DNA of 64,000 nt from contig CAZBXE010000010.1 of NCBI GenBank assembly GCA_964496125.1, forward strand, positions 9,202-73,201. The letters run 5' to 3'. The position numbers and the translations under genes were made by a program. Positions 50,842 through 59,757 of the stretch are shown here, piece after piece. Below the pieces are notes generated by a model. It saw nothing but the letters and a program-made list of their open reading frames with translations, ran no database searches and was not told the DNA's origin. The DNA comes from CAZBXE01 sp964496125 (GTDB lineage: Bacteria; Chlamydiota; Chlamydiia; Chlamydiales; CAZBXE01). Each line of letters opens with the position of its first letter. Position 1 is the first letter of the stretch.

Positions 50842-51132
50842 ATGGTAGAGAAGATGAGTAAAACACAATCAGCAAAGGATAACATACTATCCCCATTATC
50901 AATTGCAGCAGAAGACAAGGTTGTTCAGATCGCATACAGAGACGCCGAAGGGGACATCGAAACCATCACCGTTATACCGGTTGAAATGTTTTTTGGATTT
51001 AACCGTGAGAGTGATGATGCCCAGTGGTTTGTGAGAGCTTTTGATCTTGAGACACAAACGACAAAAGAATTTGCTATGAAAAGAATTGCTTCATGGACTA
51101 CCAAAAAGGCGCGTGTTCCTGTAAAACGATAA
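50842..51132 (+). CDS. Stand-alone WYL-like mini-protein
   Basis: A 96-residue protein that resembles an isolated WYL domain: IAAEDKVVQIAYRDAEGDIE, then TITVIPVEMFFGFNRESDDAQWFVRAFDLETQTTKEFAMKRIASW (cited in parts), in which the order R/P-x-x-(F/Y)-G-x-x-x-W-x-x-x-A-x-D-x-x followed by (F/Y)-x-x-x-R-I is recognisable. WYL domains normally follow a DNA-binding helix-turn-helix and sense nucleic-acid ligands; here there is no such domain. Possible starts are ATG 50842 or ATG 50854. The family match is by eye and needs profile confirmation. Confidence 0.65.
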   Translation: MVEKMSKTQSAKDNILSPLSIAAEDKVVQIAYRDAEGDIETITVIPVEMFFGFNRESDDAQWFVRAFDLETQTTKEFAMKRIASWTTKKARVPVKR

Positions 51133-51148
51133 TAGCAAGGGCGACGCT

Positions 51149-51979
51149 TTGGATAGAGCAGACCAACAAGAGAGCTCGTTTTTTTCTAAGTTCCTGGAAG
51201 AGGGCGTTGGGAAGTATAGCGATCTGGCCTATCCCAAAGTGAGCCTTGTGATTCCTACGTGGAATGCAAGTGGAGCCATAGGTGGAACTTTAGAAAGCGT
51301 TCTCAACCAAGACTATCCTGACTTTGAAGTGATCGTAGTTGATGCCTCTTCGAAAGACCGAACCTGGGAGATCATCAGCAGTTTTAAGGACCCGCGTATC
51401 AGAATTTATTCTGTAACTAGCTACAACCTCTTTGAGATGTTCAATAAGGGAATTTCCCATTCTCTTGGTCTGTATCTTAACTTTTTGTTGCCGGGAGATA
51501 CCTATCTTATTACGGGAGCCTTAAAATACATTATGGCCCTTGCCTTAAAAGAGGCAAAACCCCCTCTTGTGTATTCTGGAACACTCCTGATAGCAGACAA
51601 GGGGGAAACAAGGGCTATTTACTATCCACTAGATTGGCAGTCACTTTCTTCTGGTCATTCGCCGACTGTGATACAGGGATGTTTTTTTAGAACCGATATC
51701 TTTCGAGAGGTAGGGAAATTTAATCCACAGTATAAGACAAGAGGAGGATTTGATTTCTTTTGCAGGTTTCTAAAGTATGAAAGATTTTCTCACGCTTCTA
51801 CGACAAGGGTAATGGTCACATTTGATCTACGCTTCGTGCCGCTCCAGCTTCTTTGGGCCTACTTCTGGGAAGGTCTTCAGCTCGTCTATAGAAATTTTGG
51901 GCTGTTTGCCACGATAAAATGGCTTTTTGTGCAGAGAGATCTTGCGCGTTTCTTCCGGTTTTGGAAAAAAAGACATTAG
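51149..51979 (+). CDS. Glycosyltransferase family 2
   Basis: A 276-residue GT-A enzyme. The N-terminal donor-binding part is classic: VSLVIPTWNASGAIGGTLESVLNQDYPDFEVIVVDASSKD (in parts), then a modified metal site LLPGDTYL where D-x-D would be. Residues 160-200 include GHSPTVIQGCFFRTDIFREVG, typical of sugar transferases that act on a lipid-linked acceptor. A C-terminal hydrophobic/aromatic region may associate with the membrane. The start must be TTG 51149, because homology begins near residue 28 and no ATG is in range. Donor and acceptor unknown; it does not sit in a polysaccharide cluster. Confidence 0.85.
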   Translation: MDRADQQESSFFSKFLEEGVGKYSDLAYPKVSLVIPTWNASGAIGGTLESVLNQDYPDFEVIVVDASSKDRTWEIISSFKDPRIRIYSVTSYNLFEMFNKGISHSLGLYLNFLLPGDTYLITGALKYIMALALKEAKPPLVYSGTLLIADKGETRAIYYPLDWQSLSSGHSPTVIQGCFFRTDIFREVGKFNPQYKTRGGFDFFCRFLKYERFSHASTTRVMVTFDLRFVPLQLLWAYFWEGLQLVYRNFGLFATIKWLFVQRDLARFFRFWKKRH

Positions 51980-51983
51980 GACA

Positions 51984-52009
51984 GGGTTAGCAGGAAAACC
52001 CGCTAACCC
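51984..52009. repeat. Hairpin between convergent genes, no T tract in the expected place
   Basis: GGGTTAGC (51984-51991) and GCTAACCC (52002-52009) form a perfect 8-bp stem with a 10-base loop. It is five bases past the GT2 stop. Downstream on the plus strand comes A7, not T7, so it is not a normal intrinsic terminator for either gene. It may stabilise a 3' end. Confidence 0.5.
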
Positions 52010-52017
52010 AAAAAAAC

Positions 52018-52377
52018 TTATACTCTTCTTTTGCCGCAGCCGCCTTTGCAACCTGCGATCAGGTGGGAAGCGTCATCTTCTGAGTTAGCTGTTTCTTGTT
52101 CTTCATCGCCGAAGAGACCAGCTAGAGCTTCAAGTTCTTCATTTGCAATGACGTTTTGTTCTTCTTCTCCGTCATCGAACCCTGCTTTGAAAGACAGTAT
52201 TTCTTCTTGGCTTTCTTCTGTGGCAAAGAATGCGACACCGTGTGCAGGAACTTCTTCTGCTAGGGAGGTAGATACCTCTTGCTCGGTTCCTTGGCTTTCA
52301 GTCTCATCGCATGCTACTGCACCACTGAATACAGCCATGCAACTAAACATACTAAAAAGAATTGTTCTTTTTAACAT
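52018..52377 (-). CDS. Small acidic secreted protein with Gly/Cys C terminus
   Basis: A 119-residue protein. A signal peptide (LKRTILFSMFSCMAVFSGAVA) ends at Cys, giving a weak lipobox-like AVAC. The mature chain is strongly acidic (many E and D), with NEELEALAGLFGDEEQ in the middle. It ends SHLIAGCKGGCGKRRV, a basic Gly/Cys tail quite unlike the rest. GGAGAA lies five bases before ATG 52377, a good ribosome-binding site. I know no family. A helical acidic stretch ending in a G/C-rich tail recalls leader-core layouts of modified peptides, but no modifying enzyme is nearby, so this is only an analogy. Confidence 0.7.
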   Translation of the reverse strand: MLKRTILFSMFSCMAVFSGAVACDETESQGTEQEVSTSLAEEVPAHGVAFFATEESQEEILSFKAGFDDGEEEQNVIANEELEALAGLFGDEEQETANSEDDASHLIAGCKGGCGKRRV

Positions 52378-52570
52378 AAAATTCTCCTTTCATTATTGTT
52401 TTGGTAAAAAATCTAAGTTTGCTGATACTAAACCACGTTAATTAAATAGAAAAATTAACATAGCAAGGAGGTGGAATCCTGTCAATCATTTTTTCCAAGA
52501 TAGGGCCCTTAGGGTATCTTAGGGAAGGTTTGAGAAATATTTCCCATCCGTATACAATAAGGATATTCCT

Positions 52571-54391
52571 ATGCCATTTGATCCTAATAAAATTCAAAAG
52601 TTTCCCAAAGCCCCTGGGGTTTATTTGATGAAAAATCGTGAAGGAGTGGTCCTTTACGTGGGAAAGGCCAATGATTTGAGGGTGAGGGTAAGGCAATATT
52701 TTGCAAAGAGTGGAGATACTCGCCCCAGCATCCCGTTTCTTCTTGCCAAAACAGAAGAAATCGATACGATCGTAGTACGCACAGAAAAAGAGGCCCTTTT
52801 ACTCGAAAACAATCTGATTAAGCAGCATCATCCCCCTTATAATATTTTACTTAGGGATGACAAGAGCTACATGGCGTTGAAGATGACCACAAAGCATCCC
52901 TGGCCGCGCCTTGAGATTGTGCGTTATAAGCATAAACCAAAAGAGGATGGTGTCTATTTTGGCCCTTATACGGCTGCCTTTGCTGCAAGAGAAACCTATG
53001 ATTTGATCCAAAAGATTTTCCCCATTCGGGAATGCTCAGATCAAGAGTTAAAGAGACGGACTCGTCCTTGCATTCTGCATCAAATGGGAAGATGTCTTGC
53101 TCCGTGTGTTCATCTGTGTACAAAAGAGAACTACGATCGCTACGTAAAAGAAGCCATGCAGTTTCTGTCCGGGAAGAATAAGCAAGTAATTAAAGATTTG
53201 ATCAGCAGAAGGGAGGAGGCTTCGGCTGCCTTAGAGTTTGAAAAGGCCGCTGAGATCCAGAGGATGATTGAAAGAGTTGAAAAGACTGTTGAGAAGCAAG
53301 GTGTTGATTTTCCTTTAGGCTCTGATTTAGATGCCTGGTCTCTTTATCGCGAAGGGGATGAGCTTACATTGACCGTGCTTTCCGTTCGGGGTGGAAAGCT
53401 TATGGGTACAGAGCATGCCAGCTTTTCTAAAGTCGCACACGACGATGACGAGCTCTTAGAGCCATATCTTCTTCAATATTATGAAGGAAGCCAAAACATC
53501 CCGAAAGAGATCTTACTTCCCTTCACCCTAAAAAATGCAGGGGCCCTTTCTGAGATTTTAACCGATTTGGCCGTAGGTAAGGTGTCTGTTTTTACTCCTG
53601 TTAGGGGAGCAAAGAAGGCGTTTTTGGAACTCGCTGCTTCTAATGCAAAGGCTGAGTTTAGCAAGAAACGAAACGAAGCTGATTCTACGCAAAAAATTCT
53701 TCTTGAGATGCAAGAGAGATTCGACCTGACGAGATTTCCAGACCGCATTGAGTGTTTTGATACTTCACATACGGCAGGCGAGGCACTTGTTTCCGTGATG
53801 GTTGTTTTTGTAGCAGGGAAGGCCGAGAGAAGAAGTTATCGTAAGTACAAGATTTTGTCTACCGAGAAAGCAGATGATTATGCGGCCCTGCGCGAGGTGT
53901 TGGCAAGGCGCTACCGGAAGGCCAAGGAGGAGAACGGGCTACCCGATCTGATTATCATCGATGGAGGTAAAGGACATCTCAATACTGCCTCAAGCGTATT
54001 AGAAGAGCTTGATATCAGCACTGTCGATCTGATTGCGGTTGCTAAAGAAGGTGGACGCCATGATAAATCTTTGACCAATGAGCAGATTTTCTTGCCTGCT
54101 CGAAAGGATCCGATTCATTTACATGCCCATTCGCCGCTTCTTTTCTATCTGCAACGCATAAGGGATGAAGCGCACCGCTTTGCGATTGCTTTTCATAAAG
54201 AGAAGAGTCTCAAAGGAAAACTTTCTTCAGAGCTTGATTCGTTACAAGGGATTGGGCCAGTAAAGAAAAAAAGATTGCTTTCTCACTTTGGGAGCGTGAA
54301 ACGGATCAAGGAGGCAACAGAAGAAGAGCTTCGGCAGGTGGAGGGGCTTACCTCAAAGGATATTCAGACGCTTCTTGAATTTGGGTTTTGA
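52571..54391 (+). CDS. uvrC: Excinuclease ABC subunit C
   Basis: The nuclease that makes both incisions in nucleotide excision repair. 606 residues, normal. It has the GIY-YIG domain (PGVYLMKNREGVVLYVGKA, LRVRVRQYF), the Cys-rich region RRTRPCILHQMGRCLAPC, the UVR motif that binds UvrB (ISRREEASAALEFEKAAEIQR in part, near 215), the RNase-H-like endonuclease (IECFDTSHTAGE, IIDGGKGHLN, HRFAIAFHKEKS), and tandem helix-hairpin-helix at the end. ATG 52571. It ends within the convergent lpxD gene, with a 44-base overlap. Confidence 0.97.
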   Translation: MPFDPNKIQKFPKAPGVYLMKNREGVVLYVGKANDLRVRVRQYFAKSGDTRPSIPFLLAKTEEIDTIVVRTEKEALLLENNLIKQHHPPYNILLRDDKSYMALKMTTKHPWPRLEIVRYKHKPKEDGVYFGPYTAAFAARETYDLIQKIFPIRECSDQELKRRTRPCILHQMGRCLAPCVHLCTKENYDRYVKEAMQFLSGKNKQVIKDLISRREEASAALEFEKAAEIQRMIERVEKTVEKQGVDFPLGSDLDAWSLYREGDELTLTVLSVRGGKLMGTEHASFSKVAHDDDELLEPYLLQYYEGSQNIPKEILLPFTLKNAGALSEILTDLAVGKVSVFTPVRGAKKAFLELAASNAKAEFSKKRNEADSTQKILLEMQERFDLTRFPDRIECFDTSHTAGEALVSVMVVFVAGKAERRSYRKYKILSTEKADDYAALREVLARRYRKAKEENGLPDLIIIDGGKGHLNTASSVLEELDISTVDLIAVAKEGGRHDKSLTNEQIFLPARKDPIHLHAHSPLLFYLQRIRDEAHRFAIAFHKEKSLKGKLSSELDSLQGIGPVKKKRLLSHFGSVKRIKEATEEELRQVEGLTSKDIQTLLEFGF

Positions 54392-55439
54392 GCGCTTGTA
54401 GCTCCGATTTAAGCTCTTTGATGGCGTCGACGTAGGTCTCGATGTTTCGTAGGTATACAGATTTTCTGTTGTACTTAGCTGCAGGCTCTGCAGGCCTTCC
54501 CGAGTAAGCGCCGGGTTCTAACAGGCTTTTGGATACAGCGGAATAGGCGGTAATAATGACATTGTCTGCAATGTGGATGTGTCCATTGACTCCTACCTTA
54601 CCTGCCATCACTACTCGTTTGCCTGTGGTGGTGGAACCTGCGATTCCCGTTTGGGCGACAAGAATATTGTCTTCTCCAATCTGAACGCCATGTGCGATTT
54701 GCACTTGGTTATCGATAATGGTTCCCTTGCCAATACGGGTTTCTCCAAACCTTGCCCTGTCGATTGTTGTGCCGGCTCCCACTTCTACTTTGTCTTCCAG
54801 GACGACAATGCCGAGTTGTTTTAGCTTGTGGTGCTTGCCTTTGGCATCTGTGGTATAACCAAAGCCGCAGCCACCAATAACAACGCCTGGTTGTAGGATG
54901 ACTTCATTACCAAGCTGTGATCTTTCCCGGATAGTACAGTGAGGGTGAAGAATACAGCTCTCTCCGATGATCACTTTGGGCCCAAGATAGCAGTGTGAAC
55001 CAATAAATGTATTCTTTCCGATTGTTACCCCTAAATCTAGGACAGCATAGGGGCCAATGGATACCCCTTCTGCCAGTTTTACAGAGGGATGGATGACTGC
55101 AGTGGGATGGATGTCTGTATAATAGGAGAGAGTGTCTTCACCTTTCATGAGTTCTTCAAGAAATCTCTCGAAGGCGCGGGAGGGATCAGAGCAAATTAGG
55201 TAATTTTTATCGGGTTGACGCTTTGCATCGCTGCGGATGAAGATGGCACCTGCTTTCGTGGTTTCGTAGTCGGTATCAAAGCGGCTTTTGTCGAGGCGGC
55301 TGGGGGCAAAAAAAGAGGCCGCGCTGTCATCTGCGCTGTGCAGGCTGGCAACGCGGCTAATTTTGTGATCTGGATTTCCTTCCAGATGGGATTCAGTTAG
55401 CGTTGCAATCTCTGCAAGGCTATAGCTCTTTTCTACCAT
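54348..55439 (-). CDS. lpxD: UDP-3-O-acylglucosamine N-acyltransferase
   Basis: The third acyltransferase step of lipid A synthesis. 363 residues: an N-terminal uridine-binding domain (LAEIATLTESHLEGNPDHKI in part), then a left-handed beta-helix of hexapeptide repeats (IHPTAVIHPSVKLAEGVSIG, IGKNTFIGSHCYLGP), the catalytic-His region VIGGCGFGYT, and IAHGVQIGEDNILVAQTGIAGS. The C-terminal helix is longer than in E. coli LpxD. Seven bases after the ompH-like stop, it belongs to the bamA-ompH-lpxD operon. The end overlaps uvrC. Confidence 0.96.
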   Translation of the reverse strand: MVEKSYSLAEIATLTESHLEGNPDHKISRVASLHSADDSAASFFAPSRLDKSRFDTDYETTKAGAIFIRSDAKRQPDKNYLICSDPSRAFERFLEELMKGEDTLSYYTDIHPTAVIHPSVKLAEGVSIGPYAVLDLGVTIGKNTFIGSHCYLGPKVIIGESCILHPHCTIRERSQLGNEVILQPGVVIGGCGFGYTTDAKGKHHKLKQLGIVVLEDKVEVGAGTTIDRARFGETRIGKGTIIDNQVQIAHGVQIGEDNILVAQTGIAGSTTTGKRVVMAGKVGVNGHIHIADNVIITAYSAVSKSLLEPGAYSGRPAEPAAKYNRKSVYLRNIETYVDAIKELKSELQALKTQIQEASEYPLR

Positions 55440-55445
55440 CTGGTT

Positions 55446-56039
55446 TTAACCCTCGTGTGGGTTGTTCTTTGTACCATCGTCTTTTGCGAAGAGCTCATCA
55501 AGCTTTGCGACGATATCTTTGCTGATGTCGAGTTTTTCGCTGCAGAAGAAACAGCCATCTTCGTTGAAGACAACATCAAGCCCTTTTTCCTTTGCCACGA
55601 GTTGAGATGCCTCGGAGATCTTGCTAGTAAGCTTTTGCATGATTCTCATGTTGGCTTGGTTGAGTGTTTGCATGTATTGATTTCTTAGCTGCCCAAGCTC
55701 TTCTTGTAGCATTTGGAACTTTCTGGAGAGTTCCGCTTCAGCTTCTTGAGAAAGTCCATCGAGATAGTCTGGATCTTTTACCTTAGAATGTAGGTCAATC
55801 AGTGCTTTTTCTTTTTCTTCGAGTATGGCTGCCATTTGCATTTTCATCCCTTCAAAGGAGTTATACTCTTGTTTTCCGAGCTTGGATTTTTCCAGAACAA
55901 TGCGGAAATTTACCATGCCCACCTTGAGTGGACTTGCCGTATCGGCTGCAGATACGTAGCTTGGTTGCAGGAGAAGTCCTGCGCTAAGCACGCACATCAT
56001 AAGAAGTTTTTTGCTGAAAGCTTTGTTTAACATTTGCAT
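55446..56039 (-). CDS. OmpH/Skp-like periplasmic chaperone
   Basis: A 197-residue Skp-type chaperone for outer-membrane proteins. Signal peptide LLMMCVLSAGLLLQPSYVSA, then VGMVNFRIVLEKSKLGKQ as the short beta core and a long helical hairpin (residues 55-155) that forms the tentacles, and a beta return near LDVVFNEDGCFFCSEKLDI. Two close cysteines (CFFC) near the end are not general in Skp. It sits between bamA and lpxD, as in C. trachomatis. Confidence 0.92.
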   Translation of the reverse strand: MQMLNKAFSKKLLMMCVLSAGLLLQPSYVSAADTASPLKVGMVNFRIVLEKSKLGKQEYNSFEGMKMQMAAILEEKEKALIDLHSKVKDPDYLDGLSQEAEAELSRKFQMLQEELGQLRNQYMQTLNQANMRIMQKLTSKISEASQLVAKEKGLDVVFNEDGCFFCSEKLDISKDIVAKLDELFAKDDGTKNNPHEG

Positions 56040-56054
56040 TACAACTGTCCTCCG

Positions 56055-58574
56055 TTAAAATCTTGAGCCTAGTGCAAAGAAGAATCGCTTTACCTCGCTT
56101 CGGCTAGAAGCATTGAGGGGGAAGCCCATCCCGATGACAAGAGGCGGTCCGTTTTCAAAAACTTTTACCCGCGCTCCAAATCCAAGAGAGTATTTGTAGC
56201 TTTCTGGGCTGTTACCGTTAAAGTCGATAGTTCTCCAGGATGCGGCTGATATAAGACCTGTATCGAAAAAGNNNNNNNNNNCGAACGCATCAAAGCGGTT
56301 GTTCAGGGGTCTGACATATTCAAGTGAGGCAAGGATCATCGAAAGACCGCCGCGTGGGGCTCCATCTCCTGGAAATTTAGGGCCAATGGCATACGCTCTA
56401 AACCCGCGTAGTTGCGTGTCACCCCCGAGGAACAGTCTTTCATCTAGAGGGATTTCATTTCCAATCTGGCCCATGATAGGTTGGATAAAGCGAAGATCGG
56501 CTCTAAATTTAAGCACACCGCACGGGTCTGGCATAATGTAGTAGGAGTTTAAATACGACACAGAGAGGAATGTACAGCGACCTCCGATACCGGCAAACTC
56601 GACTGCTGCAATCGACCTAAAGCCACAGGTGGCAAAATTGGCGTTGTTTGTAGAATCATAGGTTAGGCTGACGCCTGTTGCTGAGATCAGACCATTTTTA
56701 GACGCTTCTTCGATCAGACGGTCTCTTTGAGTTTGCCTTGTATTTCGCTCTTTAATGTTTTCATCTACAGATTTCCTTACGAGCTCGAGGTCGACTGTGC
56801 CCGTCTTGCTTTTTGCTTCGGCCTGTTTGGCTACTGACTCACGGATTTGGTCATCTGTGGGGTACGTTATATCTTCAAAGTCAGCATCTGAGTTTCCAAT
56901 TCTGTAGTGCCAGCCAAACCTTGTGAAGTAATTAATCGGGTATTTGGCATGAATGGTTGCTCTCCAGCTATCAATTGTGTACGCTTCTGACATGTAGTGG
57001 TTAAAGTTCTTCTCCAGGTCGCAACCGATCATCCAGGGAGTGTCATTGAAGTAGGGTTTTGTCCAGGACAGAACAAAGCTTCTGTTTTTTTGACCGATAG
57101 TGACTGTAGCATGGGCGTATTCCCCCGATCCTCTCAAGAACCGAAATCCGTCGGAGAAGAGGCACTGCAGGCCGGCAATATTGAAGTTTTTCTCGGTCAG
57201 ATTGACCCCCCCGAACGCAGCCTCTACGGAGCTATATCCGCCGAAGGCTCCGATCTGACCCGTTCCTGTTTCTTCTACCTCAATGTGGATATTTCGGTAC
57301 TCGGGTCCAAGGCCAGAACCTTCTTCCGGGCGCACGGCATAGACGTTTACTGTTTTGAAGAAACCGATATTGTTGAGCCTTTCCTCAGTCTTTTTCAATT
57401 TTACAATGTTGAAGACTTCTCCGGGGCTGAGCAGACACTCATTAAGGATGACTTTTGTCATAGTACGGCAGTTTCCAAAGACCTGGATGAGCCCTACTTG
57501 GTAAGGGCTGCCTTCTTCAATCTTGAAGTGTACATTGTAGCATCTAGTTTCGGGATTGAGACGAAGTTCGAAGTCGACAAAGGCGTCAATAAACCCGTGG
57601 CGTCCCAAGTGATCTGAGATACCCGTTGCTGTTTCCCTCAAAATTTCAGGCGAGAAGGGGCATCCTTCTCTTGCGAGAATTAAGGGGATGATCTCTTCGT
57701 TGCTGTAAACTTTATTTCCTTCGAAGGAGATGTGACCAAATCTATAGGCCTCGCCCCGATCGAGGATAATCTTCAGCCAGATCCTGTCATCATAGTCACC
57801 TTGGAAAATCTGGATGTCTACTTTCGCATCAGCAAACCCTTTGTTTTGCATGTAGTTGATGATCTGGAACTGATCGTGCTGGACCATCTCCTCGCGATAA
57901 AGTCCTTGGTCAGTGAAGAAACCAAGGTAAAAGTTCCAGAGCTTGGTGACCATGAGGTTTAAGATTTCACACTCTTCCTCATCGGTGAAATTTTCAAAGC
58001 AGATTTTACGGATGACTCCGCAGCGTCCTTCGCATATAGAAATGTCAATATCGACCACATTGTCGCATGTGTCACGGGTGACTGTAAAAGAGAGGTTAGA
58101 TTCGAAAAAACCCTTCTTTATGTAAAATTGCTTTAATTTTTGAAACGCTTGGTTGAAGGCTACTCGGTTGAAGGGGCAGGCCGGCCTGATGCCCAGTTCC
58201 TTTTGCAGCTTATCTGTTGTGATTTTTTCGTTGCCAAACCAGCGAATGCATCGAATGACTGGCTTTGGCCAAATTTTCAGTTTAATCCAAACTTGCTCTT
58301 CTCGCAGTTGCACGGTTGGTTCGACGTGGTCGTATTCCTGCGCAAGAAGCTTTAGATCGCAGTCAAAGTCGCTTTGGGTGAAGATAGAACCTGGTTTAAG
58401 GCACATGCGAGACAGTACGCTTGCACAGAACGCGTTCTCATCATGGGTGTCGGTTGCATCTTGAATTTCAATGCCACCAATGCACTGTTGTTCAAAAAGC
58501 AGCATTTGTGCAGAAAGATCTGCAAAACAAAGGCAAAGGAGAACAAAGAGTATATTTTTCGTTTTTTGTATCAT
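56055..58574 (-). CDS. bamA: Outer-membrane protein assembly factor BamA
   Basis: The central Omp85 insertase. A signal peptide (TKNILFVLLCLCFADLSA) precedes POTRA modules (about 30-430) with RCIRWFGNEKITTDKLQKEL in parts, ISFEGNKVYSNEEI and IQVFGNCRTMTKVILNECL. The barrel follows, including LFLGGDTQLRGFRAYAIGPK (the L6 RGF motif) and a terminal F (FALGSRF). A low-complexity insertion (near 575-635) lies in the barrel, with repeated charged residues (EAKSKTGTVDLELVRKSVDE). Ten Ns at 56272-56281 cut the 3' part but the frame continues across. First gene of the bamA-ompH-lpxD operon. Confidence 0.96.
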   Translation of the reverse strand: MIQKTKNILFVLLCLCFADLSAQMLLFEQQCIGGIEIQDATDTHDENAFCASVLSRMCLKPGSIFTQSDFDCDLKLLAQEYDHVEPTVQLREEQVWIKLKIWPKPVIRCIRWFGNEKITTDKLQKELGIRPACPFNRVAFNQAFQKLKQFYIKKGFFESNLSFTVTRDTCDNVVDIDISICEGRCGVIRKICFENFTDEEECEILNLMVTKLWNFYLGFFTDQGLYREEMVQHDQFQIINYMQNKGFADAKVDIQIFQGDYDDRIWLKIILDRGEAYRFGHISFEGNKVYSNEEIIPLILAREGCPFSPEILRETATGISDHLGRHGFIDAFVDFELRLNPETRCYNVHFKIEEGSPYQVGLIQVFGNCRTMTKVILNECLLSPGEVFNIVKLKKTEERLNNIGFFKTVNVYAVRPEEGSGLGPEYRNIHIEVEETGTGQIGAFGGYSSVEAAFGGVNLTEKNFNIAGLQCLFSDGFRFLRGSGEYAHATVTIGQKNRSFVLSWTKPYFNDTPWMIGCDLEKNFNHYMSEAYTIDSWRATIHAKYPINYFTRFGWHYRIGNSDADFEDITYPTDDQIRESVAKQAEAKSKTGTVDLELVRKSVDENIKERNTRQTQRDRLIEEASKNGLISATGVSLTYDSTNNANFATCGFRSIAAVEFAGIGGRCTFLSVSYLNSYYIMPDPCGVLKFRADLRFIQPIMGQIGNEIPLDERLFLGGDTQLRGFRAYAIGPKFPGDGAPRGGLSMILASLEYVRPLNNRFDAFXXXXFFDTGLISAASWRTIDFNGNSPESYKYSLGFGARVKVFENGPPLVIGMGFPLNASSRSEVKRFFFALGSRF
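56272..56281. other. Scaffold gap (10 N) inside bamA
   Basis: Ten N bases near the end of the BamA barrel, between NRFDAF and FFDTGL. The reading frame is preserved across the run as given, but the true number of missing bases is unknown. Confidence 0.95.
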
Positions 58575-58697
58575 AATCTGTCCCGTCGGCGCGCTTCTAG
58601 AGAAGGTAGATCATAGTGAATGATGGACAATATTTGCAAATCAAAACTGAGATGTTGAAATTTTGACTTAAAACTCCTCTTTTCTCATACTGGGTTC

Positions 58698-59723
58698 ATG
58701 TTCCGTGTGCCATTTTTGGTTTTCCTGTTTTTTTCTGCTGTTTTGGCAGACACCCTGCCTCCAGAGTATGTTTGGAACCTTGGGATGGCTATGATGTGTG
58801 ACAAGACTCCGTTTAAAAGCGGTCTTATGCAGGACTATCATCCATGGACCTCTCACCATTATATCGACTTCTCTCATTATATCACGGATTTAAAGGATGG
58901 CGATATTGTCTGGGTGCCAAGCTCAAAGCTTAGCACGTTTGTTCATACGGTTCTTCCTACCTTGCCTGTGCCCATTATTCTTTGTATCAATGAAGGGGAT
59001 GAGTCTTTTCCTTCCTCTTTTCGGCGCGAGTTTGATGTAGACTTGCTTTTTACTAACCCCCAAGTCATTCATATTTTTGTGCAAAATATGGACATCTCTG
59101 CACCGAGAAGCAAGGTGACGCCGATCCCTATCGGCATTGATTACCATACGATTGCGCATTCGAAGCACTCTCAAATTTTCATGGAAAAGCAACAATCAGT
59201 AGAAGAACAGGAAGAGGCTCTTAACGCTCTTCTTTCCAGTTTGCAACCAACCGAAGAACGCATCCCTAAGGCCTTTATAGACTTTCAGTTAAATGATAGG
59301 GGAAAAGGGTTTGGAGAGAGCCGTAGTGCTATTTTTAAAAAGATTTCGAAGTCTCATGTTGTGGATGTCGCTCGGAAGCAAATGCCTAGGTACAAGCTTT
59401 GGGAGATCAAGGGCAAATATGCGTTTTCTATCAGCCCGCATGGTGTCGGACTTGATTGCCACCGCACGTGGGAAGACCTTCTCTTGGGGTGCATTGTGAT
59501 TGTGAAGACATCCTCCCTTGATCCTCTTTACGAAGGACTCCCTGTTGTCATCATAAAGGACTGGTCAGAGGTTGACAAAAAGAATTTTGAAAAGTGGTTG
59601 CGACAGTATAAGGGAGCGTTTACAAATCCCGAGTTTCGGGTGCGACTGACCTCTGCTTACTGGATGTCACGAGTTCGGTATAAACAAGAGGAGTATAAAA
59701 AGGTAAAAGCTCGTTTGCTTTGA
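58698..59723 (+). CDS. Exostosin-like (GT47-type) protein with signal peptide
   Basis: A 341-residue protein with a cleavable-looking leader (FRVPFLVFLFFSAVLA). The C-terminal third has the shape of the exostosin/GT47 donor domain: KYAFSISPHGVGLDCHRTWE, then DLLLGCIVIVKTSSLDPLYE, matching the K-x-x-x-C/S-x-x-P-x-G-x-G-x-x-x-x-R-x-x-E-x-x-x-x-G-C-(I/V)-P/V pattern. No metal-binding D-x-D is evident. A secreted glycosyltransferase would need its donor outside the cytosol, so a host-directed or envelope role is possible. It sits between bamA and fabH, where C. trachomatis has recR. The family is assigned by eye. Confidence 0.68.
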   Translation: MFRVPFLVFLFFSAVLADTLPPEYVWNLGMAMMCDKTPFKSGLMQDYHPWTSHHYIDFSHYITDLKDGDIVWVPSSKLSTFVHTVLPTLPVPIILCINEGDESFPSSFRREFDVDLLFTNPQVIHIFVQNMDISAPRSKVTPIPIGIDYHTIAHSKHSQIFMEKQQSVEEQEEALNALLSSLQPTEERIPKAFIDFQLNDRGKGFGESRSAIFKKISKSHVVDVARKQMPRYKLWEIKGKYAFSISPHGVGLDCHRTWEDLLLGCIVIVKTSSLDPLYEGLPVVIIKDWSEVDKKNFEKWLRQYKGAFTNPEFRVRLTSAYWMSRVRYKQEEYKKVKARLL

Positions 59724-59757
59724 CTTATTTACCCCCTTTTGTTTAAATCTTTTACTT

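Noticed and set aside
51984..52016. Intrinsic terminator for the GT2 or acidic protein gene
   Set aside because: The 8-bp stem is good, but the plus strand has an A run after it and the minus strand has its T run before the stem, the wrong side for both directions.
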